A stretch of 64,000 nucleotides of DNA from Parapedobacter sp035556095. GTDB taxonomy: Bacteria; Bacteroidota; Bacteroidia; Sphingobacteriales; Sphingobacteriaceae. Of this stretch, positions 58,420-64,000 are shown in pieces. Within the stretch, counting starts at the first letter, position 1, and every line of letters starts with the position of its first letter. The notes beneath the pieces were generated by a model. That model had not been told where the DNA came from. It saw only the letters and a program-made list of their open reading frames with translations, and did no database searches. The stretch covers positions 40,083 to 104,082 of the forward strand of contig NZ_DATMFT010000024.1 in the NCBI RefSeq assembly GCF_035556095.1, written 5' to 3'. The position numbers were made by a program, and so were the translations under genes.

Positions 58420-59268
58420 ATGAAACACCCTTTGAGCAATATTGTTGCTGAAATCCAAAAGCAAGAAAGGAAGCTGTCTGCTGAAACATCCAGTTTTATT
58501 GACGAAGCTTATCAAATGACAGTTTACCTTCAAGAGTTACTTAGCACTGTTAAAGAGGATATTTTAAAAGAAGGATTTTCCGATAAGAACGAGGAAATCC
58601 ATTTTTTTAAACAGGTAAAACCCAATATCCTCGGGAAACTCATTTACTATAATAAGGTGTTCCGAATTGAAACAGCTTGTCCAGCAGATAATGGCAATTT
58701 ACATCAAAACTATTTTAGTTTACAATTGTGTAATTTAAAGGATGAGTACACCGAACACGTGTGTAATTCCGATTTTTATCGGTACTATCGTTCTGGTCGT
58801 ACTGATCGGGATGAACAATATTTCACACTTGGAAATATCAACTGCTACGATGGATTAAACAGTTTTGTTTTTGAAATTGACACTAAGTTTTCTACCTACT
58901 TTGATTACAAAATAGCGAAAATAATCGCCAACGAATTAATCTACAATTACCTCACAACAAAGTTAAGCCCCGAACAGAATCCCGATGTCTTGCTTCAACA
59001 CGAAGAAACAAAAGACTTCTTTTGGACACAGACGAAAAATGCCCTTATCGAATTGATTTATGCGCTCTATGCGAGTGATACTCTTTCACATGGGAAAATA
59101 GGCATCCGCAAAATCAGCATGGTATTCCAAATTCTATTCCGCATTTCCCTAAATGACATACATAACAGCTTTCACCGAATGAAAACCCGTGCAGGTTCAC
59201 GCACGTTATTTTTAGACCAACTAAAATATGATTTAGAGGAATATATGGATAAGGAAGAAAAACTGTAA
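58420..59268 (+). CDS. rteC: RteC family protein
   Basis: This 282-aa protein matches RteC, the regulator that links the RteAB two-component system to excision genes in CTnDOT-type elements. Recognisable parts are HFFKQVKPNILGKLIYYNKVFRIE, YRYYRSGRTDRDEQYFTLG and the C-terminal LIELIYALYASDTLSHGKIGIRKI with IHNSFHRMKTR. The ATG at 58420 is preferred; a longer in-frame start at 58390 lacks support. It is followed by a terminator, so it is its own unit. Confidence 0.9.
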   Translation: MKHPLSNIVAEIQKQERKLSAETSSFIDEAYQMTVYLQELLSTVKEDILKEGFSDKNEEIHFFKQVKPNILGKLIYYNKVFRIETACPADNGNLHQNYFSLQLCNLKDEYTEHVCNSDFYRYYRSGRTDRDEQYFTLGNINCYDGLNSFVFEIDTKFSTYFDYKIAKIIANELIYNYLTTKLSPEQNPDVLLQHEETKDFFWTQTKNALIELIYALYASDTLSHGKIGIRKISMVFQILFRISLNDIHNSFHRMKTRAGSRTLFLDQLKYDLEEYMDKEEKL

Positions 59269-59292
59269 TTTTTATCTTCGACTTCAAGGATT

Positions 59293-59325
59293 AAGGACAA
59301 TATCAAGCGGTATTGTCCTTTTTTT
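59293..59325 (+). terminator. intrinsic terminator of rteC
   Basis: AAGGACAATA (59293-59302) pairs with TATTGTCCTT (59311-59320), followed by a T run. A second hairpin, TTGCCGATA with TATCGGCAA (59332-59355), lies just beyond. Confidence 0.85.
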
Positions 59326-59533
59326 GTGCGCTTGCCGATAGGTGTCTATCGGCAAATCAGCCGAACAACGTACCGATCCGGTAAGCAAAAACGCTTAAAT
59401 ATCCTAAAAACAGCACTTTGCCTGATTTGTAAAAAAATGAAAAAAGTGACTTTTTGATACATACGTATCGGATGACAGCCTGCGCCAATCGCTCCAATTT
59501 TGTGGTATTAGAAATCGCTAAAAAGTTATTGTT

Positions 59534-59869
59534 ATGAACATCGACAGAATGGAATTTATCGCATGGATGGAACGTATTATGGAACGCTTCGACATAATGA
59601 AAGAATACGTCCTCAACATCAAGAGAGAACGCCAAAGTATAGATGGCGAAGAGTTACTGGACAATCAGGATATCCTGCAAATGCTCAAAATAAGCCATCG
59701 TTCTTTGCAACGGTACCGTTCCACTGGAAAGCTGCCTTATTACACCATCAGCGGAAAGCTGTACTACAAACTTTCAGATGTACATCAGTTCATCAGGGAA
59801 AGTTTTAATGCACCTATAAGGCGTACTAAAGACAATCCCGGACAACGACCGCCGTCCAAGGATGGATAA
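59534..59869 (+). CDS. helix-turn-helix excisionase-like protein
   Basis: In the C-terminal half this 111-aa protein has a MerR/excisionase-type HTH: LLDNQDILQMLKISHRSLQRYRSTGKLPYYTISGKLYYKLSDVHQFI. Such proteins in conjugative elements promote excision or regulate transfer genes. The N-terminus is helical. It lies 60 bases before the DUF3945 gene. Confidence 0.85.
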   Translation: MNIDRMEFIAWMERIMERFDIMKEYVLNIKRERQSIDGEELLDNQDILQMLKISHRSLQRYRSTGKLPYYTISGKLYYKLSDVHQFIRESFNAPIRRTKDNPGQRPPSKDG

Positions 59870-59929
59870 TTAAATGGGGTATCCACGAGGATTACTTTCG
59901 GACAATGTAAACTTTAAAAAATCAATATC

Positions 59930-61381
59930 ATGAGCGAACAAGCAATCGAAAATCCACAGCAATATCCCGAACAGCTTTCGGATGTGCTGTTGGTGATGGA
60001 CAAGGAGAAAAAGAAAATCCAAGCCGTTACAGGTGTTGACGAAAACGGTAATCTGAAAACCGTAGATGCCAACAAAAAAAACCAAAGCCAATTTATGCGA
60101 GTTGACAGAGCCGGAGATTTGTTTACAAATTTCTTCTCCAACTTTTGGCGACAGCTAAAAAACCCGACCTACTTTTCATTCTTTAAAGTACCTGCAAAGG
60201 AAGCGGTCGAAACCGCCAAACAGATACAGAAACAGGTCGATGCCCCCACAAAAGAGGGCGAAGCTGTCATGGCAAAGCATGAGGTCAAAGAGCCGAAGGA
60301 GCCACAGCAGGAAGCAAAAAAGGATGTGGAAGCACAACAGGCGACACCGGAACCACAGAAAACGCAAGAAACGCAGGAAAAAAACGACAATCGCTATAAG
60401 CCGGAAGATGTGGACTGGAATTATTTAGCGCAATTTGGAATAAGTAAAGAGCGGCTCGAAAAAGACGGGCAGTTGGATTTGCTATTGAAAGGTTATAAAA
60501 CCAATAAGGTCTATCCGACAAGTGTCAATTTCGGTGCGGTCATCATGCGCTCGGATGCAAGGCTCGGCTTCCAAGACGGTGAAGATGGAAAACCCGTACT
60601 TATGATGTACGGTGTCCGCCATGAGCCTAATCTCAAATCCCCTTTCTTTGGTCATGAATTTACCAAAGAGGACAAAGAAAATTTGCTGAAAACCGGAAAT
60701 ATGGGGCGTGTAGTGGAACTGACCAACCGCAAAACAGGCGAAAAGATACCGTCCATTATCAGTATCGACCACCTAACGAACGAGGTTATCGCATTCCGGC
60801 AGGGCAGGATAAAAGTACCTGATGAGATTAAGGGCGTAAAGCTGACCGAAGACCAAAAACAGGATTTGAAAGACGGGAAAGCCATTTATTTAGAGGGATT
60901 GGACTTTAAGAACAGTACGAACAAAAATGCCCATGTTCAGTTCAATGCCGATAAAAAATATACAGAGTTCCTTTTCGGTGATAAAGCCCCCAAACAGGTA
61001 CAGGAAAATGACCCGAAACAGTACCGTGGTAAAACGTTCTCGGATGAACAGTACAAACAACTCACCGAGGGCAAGACCCTTTATATTTCGGATTTCAAAG
61101 ACGGACAGGGAAACCCATATAAGGGGTATGTTACATTGAACAAAGAAACGGGAGGCTATGATTTCAGCTTTAAAAACCCAAATGCGTTGAAAAACAAGGC
61201 ACAGCCTGCCGAAGCACACAAAACACAGGTAGGCGTAAATTCCGAGGGAAAGACCAATGAGGCGACAAAGAACATCAGAGAGCCATTGAAACCGGAGCAA
61301 CAAAAGCCGAAAAATACGAGACAACAGCAACGGCAGAACAACCCCAACGCTCCGGCTAAATCCAAAGGGGTGAGAAGATAA
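59930..61381 (+). CDS. DUF4099/DUF3945 domain protein of a conjugative element
   Basis: This 483-aa protein has an N-terminal region (about 1-90), a low-complexity Lys/Glu/Gln linker (about 90-155), and a DUF4099 segment (DVDWNYLAQFGISKERLEKDGQLDLLLKGYKTNKVY). DUF3945 repeats follow (LTEDQKQDLKDGKAIYLEGL and FSDEQYKQLTEGKTLYISDF). The C-terminal tail is basic and Gln/Asn-rich. The function is unestablished; it is almost always encoded next to TopB in Bacteroidota conjugative elements, as here. Confidence 0.88.
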   Translation: MSEQAIENPQQYPEQLSDVLLVMDKEKKKIQAVTGVDENGNLKTVDANKKNQSQFMRVDRAGDLFTNFFSNFWRQLKNPTYFSFFKVPAKEAVETAKQIQKQVDAPTKEGEAVMAKHEVKEPKEPQQEAKKDVEAQQATPEPQKTQETQEKNDNRYKPEDVDWNYLAQFGISKERLEKDGQLDLLLKGYKTNKVYPTSVNFGAVIMRSDARLGFQDGEDGKPVLMMYGVRHEPNLKSPFFGHEFTKEDKENLLKTGNMGRVVELTNRKTGEKIPSIISIDHLTNEVIAFRQGRIKVPDEIKGVKLTEDQKQDLKDGKAIYLEGLDFKNSTNKNAHVQFNADKKYTEFLFGDKAPKQVQENDPKQYRGKTFSDEQYKQLTEGKTLYISDFKDGQGNPYKGYVTLNKETGGYDFSFKNPNALKNKAQPAEAHKTQVGVNSEGKTNEATKNIREPLKPEQQKPKNTRQQQRQNNPNAPAKSKGVRR

Positions 61382-61484
61382 CACTATAAAAAACATTTTT
61401 CTTTGGAAATCCCCTCTCACAGAATACGGAGGGGTTTCTCAAAGAGAAATGTCCAACACTTAATCCATTAATATAAATAGCATC

Positions 61485-63569
61485 ATGAAAGCAATCATTG
61501 CAGAAAAGCCAAGTGTGGCGAGAGAAATAGCTACCCTTTTGGGAGCGACTGAAAAACGGGATGGCTACCTCGCAGGGAACGGCTATGAAGTTACGTGGGC
61601 ACTGGGGCATTTGGTCGGACTGGCGATGCCCGAAGATTACGGGGTGTCGGGCTTCCAACGTGAAGCCCTGCCCATATTGCCCGACCCCTTTTTACTGACG
61701 GTACGAAAGATTAAAAAGGACAAAAGCTATGTTCCCGATAGCGGAGCATTGAAACAGTTGAAAACCATCGAACAGGTCATCGTTAGATGCGATAGTATTA
61801 TCGTGGCCACCGATGCCGGACGTGAGGGCGAACTCATCTTTAGGTACATTTACGAGTACCTAAAATGCCGTAAACCCTTTGAACGTCTATGGATAAGCTC
61901 GCTGACAGAAAAAGCGATTAAACAGGGCTTTGACAGCTTAAAAGTCGGAAGCGATTTTGACGGACTATATAAAGCCGGACAAGGGCGAAGTAGAGCCGAT
62001 TGGCTTGTGGGTATCAATGCCTCGCAGGCATTGAGCATTTCGGCAGGTCGTGGCGTGTACTCGCTCGGACGTGTACAAACGCCAACGCTTGCCCTTGTCT
62101 GCAAGCGGTATTTGGAAAACAGAGATTTTGCCATCAAAAAATATTTCCAAATCCAGTTGGAACACCGCAAAGGTTTTGTGGACTTTAAGAGCCTTTCCAA
62201 AACCAAATGGGATGAGAGGAAACTCGCTGACGATACGCTGAAATCCATTCAGCGTAACCGAACAGCCACCGTTTCGGCAATGGAAAGCAAAACGGTTACG
62301 GAACAACCGCCTTTGCTGTTCGACCTAACAGGATTGCAGAAAGAAGCCAACAAAAGAGCATCCTATACAGCCGAAGAAACATTGAACATTGCCCAAAGCC
62401 TTTACGAAAAGAAGTTTATCACCTACCCACGTACAGGGAGCAAATATATCCCCGAAGATATGTGGTCGGAAATTCCTGCAATGGTCAGGAATTTAGAGGC
62501 AAGAGCTTCATGTAAAAAAGCGGTCGGAAAAGTGAAATGGGGGCGTTTCAATAAACGCATCGTGAACGATGTAAAAGTAACCGACCACCACGGTCTGCTG
62601 ATTACCGAAAAAATCCCGTCCGAACTGTCCGCACACGAAAACGTCATATATGATATGATTGCGCACCGCTTACTGGAAGCCCTTTCATCTGCCTGTACAA
62701 AAGAAATAACCGACATCGGATTGCAGGCTTTGCATTATGATTTCACATTGAAAGGGTGCAAAATCCTCGAAGCCGGATGGCGTGGCATCAAAGAAAAATT
62801 TACAGATGAGGACAGTGAGCCTGTGCAGGAACTGCCGGAATTAAAGGTCGGCGATGAGCTGAAAATCAAAGAGGCTTCCGTACTGGAAAAGAAAACCAAA
62901 CCGCCTGTGCTTTACACCGAGGCAGGACTATTGTCGGCAATGGAAAATGCCGGAAAAGAAGTGGACAACGAGGACGAACGTAAAGCCCTAAAAGACATCG
63001 GTATCGGCACACCTGCCACAAGAGCCTCCGTTATAGAAACGCTTTTTAAAAGGGATTATATTCGGAGAGAAAAGAAATCGCTACTCCCGACCGATAAGGG
63101 ATTGCAGGTTTACGGGGCTGTAAAGGACAAAAAGATTGCCGATGTTGCCATGACCTCCGAATGGGAAATGGCATTGCAGAAAATCGAGAACAACGATGCA
63201 GATGCAGATGCTTTTCACCGTGATATGGAAGCCTACGCTACTTCTATTACACGTGAACTTTTGGACATGAGCATTGCCAAAGAAAAACAACCCGAACTGA
63301 CCTGTCCCAAATGCAAGAGACATCGATTATTGATATGGAACAAGATTGTAAAATGCCCCGATGAGGGGTGCGGTTGGCTTCAATTCCGTACCGTGTGTGG
63401 AGTGCCGTTAAGCCTTACTGATATAGAAAGCCTTATAACCAACGGAAAGACCAACCTTATCAAAGGCATGAAAAGCAAATCGGGCAATAAATTCAATGCC
63501 TATATCGTCATGAACGATAAAGGTGAAACCTCCTTTGAGTTTGAAAAGAGGAAGCCAAAAAGGAAATAA
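61485..63569 (+). CDS. topB: DNA topoisomerase III (type IA), conjugative-element TopB
   Basis: This 694-aa enzyme relaxes and decatenates DNA through a transient single-strand break. The toprim domain starts MKAIIAEKPSVAREIA (catalytic Glu) with DAGREGELIFR (about 107-117). The conserved YSLGRVQTPTL is near 189-199, and the active-site Tyr lies in FITYPRTGSKYIP (Tyr near 312). A C-terminal zinc-finger-like element CPKCKRHRLLIWNKIVKCPDEGCGW lies near 607-631. Length is normal. It follows the DUF3945 gene by about 100 bases. Confidence 0.95.
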   Translation: MKAIIAEKPSVAREIATLLGATEKRDGYLAGNGYEVTWALGHLVGLAMPEDYGVSGFQREALPILPDPFLLTVRKIKKDKSYVPDSGALKQLKTIEQVIVRCDSIIVATDAGREGELIFRYIYEYLKCRKPFERLWISSLTEKAIKQGFDSLKVGSDFDGLYKAGQGRSRADWLVGINASQALSISAGRGVYSLGRVQTPTLALVCKRYLENRDFAIKKYFQIQLEHRKGFVDFKSLSKTKWDERKLADDTLKSIQRNRTATVSAMESKTVTEQPPLLFDLTGLQKEANKRASYTAEETLNIAQSLYEKKFITYPRTGSKYIPEDMWSEIPAMVRNLEARASCKKAVGKVKWGRFNKRIVNDVKVTDHHGLLITEKIPSELSAHENVIYDMIAHRLLEALSSACTKEITDIGLQALHYDFTLKGCKILEAGWRGIKEKFTDEDSEPVQELPELKVGDELKIKEASVLEKKTKPPVLYTEAGLLSAMENAGKEVDNEDERKALKDIGIGTPATRASVIETLFKRDYIRREKKSLLPTDKGLQVYGAVKDKKIADVAMTSEWEMALQKIENNDADADAFHRDMEAYATSITRELLDMSIAKEKQPELTCPKCKRHRLLIWNKIVKCPDEGCGWLQFRTVCGVPLSLTDIESLITNGKTNLIKGMKSKSGNKFNAYIVMNDKGETSFEFEKRKPKRK

Positions 63570-63666
63570 ATGTTTTGTTTTTTTGACGGCACACAGCGTG
63601 AGGGATAGAAGCGACATCCTTTTGTGGTCCTTGCAGATCCACAAAAGATATAGCAGATAGCCCGAC

Positions 63667-63715
63667 CCGTCTGCATTTTTTTTCGAGCCTGGGCATGGTG
63701 ATAAAATGCAGACGG
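63667..63715. repeat. 13-bp perfect inverted repeat (CCGTCTGCATTTT ... AAAATGCAGACGG)
   Basis: The arms at 63667-63679 and 63703-63715 are perfectly complementary around a 23-nt loop, between topB and the convergent RteC-like gene. With the T tract inside it could be a bidirectional terminator. It could also be a recognition site of the element. Confidence 0.6.
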
Positions 63716-63730
63716 TGGCACGGCCAAATC

Positions 63731-64000
63731 TTATATTCCGTCCTGCTCGTCCATTTTCCGTAAAAGTTCCTCTCGAAGTACATCAAGGAATTTAGTGCGG
63801 TTCATTTTCCGGTTTCGTAATTCCAAATAGGTCTGATAGAAATTACCCAAATCAACACCAAAAACACTTTCAAAATATCGGGCTATTTCCCTTATATCAT
63901 TGTTCCCATTGTCAAACACCCTTTGATAGTGCAAAGCGTAAATCAATTCAATCAAAGAAGCTTTACTACCCGTCCAATTCAATCTAGGAAGGTCTTTAGC
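63731..64000 (-). CDS. RteC-like protein, C-terminal part (cut by window edge)
   Basis: The last 89 residues of a second RteC-family protein are visible; the frame is open to base 64000. The segment LNWTGSKASLIELIYALHYQRVFDNGNNDIREIARYFESVFGVDLGNFYQTYLELRNRK aligns in pattern with the C-terminus of the first RteC (ALIELIYALYASDTLSHGKIGIRKI...FHRMK). It is convergent with topB. Confidence 0.8.
   Translation of the reverse strand, partial: AKDLPRLNWTGSKASLIELIYALHYQRVFDNGNNDIREIARYFESVFGVDLGNFYQTYLELRNRKMNRTKFLDVLREELLRKMDEQDGI

Larger units (their letters stand above)
58420..64000. mobile_element. part of a Bacteroidota integrative conjugative element (CTnDOT-like)
   Basis: The order RteC, HTH, DUF4099/DUF3945, TopB and a second RteC-like gene is that of accessory/regulatory regions of Bacteroidota conjugative transposons. 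Integrase, mobilisation and tra genes are not in the window, so the element extends beyond base 64000. Confidence 0.75.

Noticed and set aside
62050..62241. Alternate-frame peptide SDVYKRQ, which looks like translated sequencing-adapter (transposon end) contamination
   Set aside because: The DNA is the normal coding sequence for the conserved topoisomerase motif YSLGRVQTPTL and does not match the adapter sequence.

Overview
The window comes from a Bacteroidota chromosome, most likely of the Sphingobacteriales. The evidence is the host gene set (DUF2851, PspC-like protein, ribD, prmC), sigma-ABfr-type promoters (TTTG, about 19-20 nt, TAnnTTTG), A-rich start regions with few Shine-Dalgarno sites, and an RteC/TopB/DUF3945 conjugative-element module. 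The genus is not determined.

Layout. (1) 1-9.2 kb is host chromosome: an ABC-2 exporter locus with a NEW3-domain membrane protein, a probable small RNA, an ankyrin protein, PspC and DUF2851, a second ABC importer pair, ribD, an unusual 11-bp-period tandem repeat, and prmC. (2) About 9.56-51.57 kb is an apparently complete siphovirus-like prophage. It has a leftward group with an exonuclease-BRCT protein and a repressor, a divergent operator region, and rightward regulators. A replication and DNA-modification module follows (OB-fold protein, HD hydrolase, 960-aa primase-helicase, PAPS-reductase-like ATPase, two DNA methyltransferases, MazG-like and HNH proteins). Then come head genes (protease-scaffold, capsid), terminase, portal, a lysis cassette, tail and fibre genes, the tape measure protein, and a leftward tyrosine integrase. 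(3) 51.9-58.2 kb holds a 2026-aa nuclease-STAND NTPase resembling Avs anti-phage sensors, with a small ORF and a repeated dyad upstream. (4) 58.4 kb to the end is part of an integrative conjugative element: RteC, an excisionase-like HTH protein, DUF4099/DUF3945, TopB, and a second, edge-truncated RteC-like protein.

The most unusual signal is a phage promoter family. A GTGTCCTTTC-type box, a 22-nt spacer and a TTTTG-type box recur seven times at the heads of structural gene blocks. In six of the seven the first base of the box lies exactly 41 nt before the ATG. This implies phage-specific transcription with leaderless or nearly leaderless mRNAs, and related GTGTCC/GGACAC repeats cluster at the junction between early and structural genes. 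Other points of interest are the Avs-like locus with its 15-bp inverted dyads, two candidate small RNAs, a probable unimolecular spanin, C-terminal sliding-clamp-like motifs on several phage DNA enzymes, and a capsid protein with a hydrophobic N-terminus and a carbohydrate-binding-module-like insertion.

All functional calls come from reading the sequence and recognising families; no database search was run.
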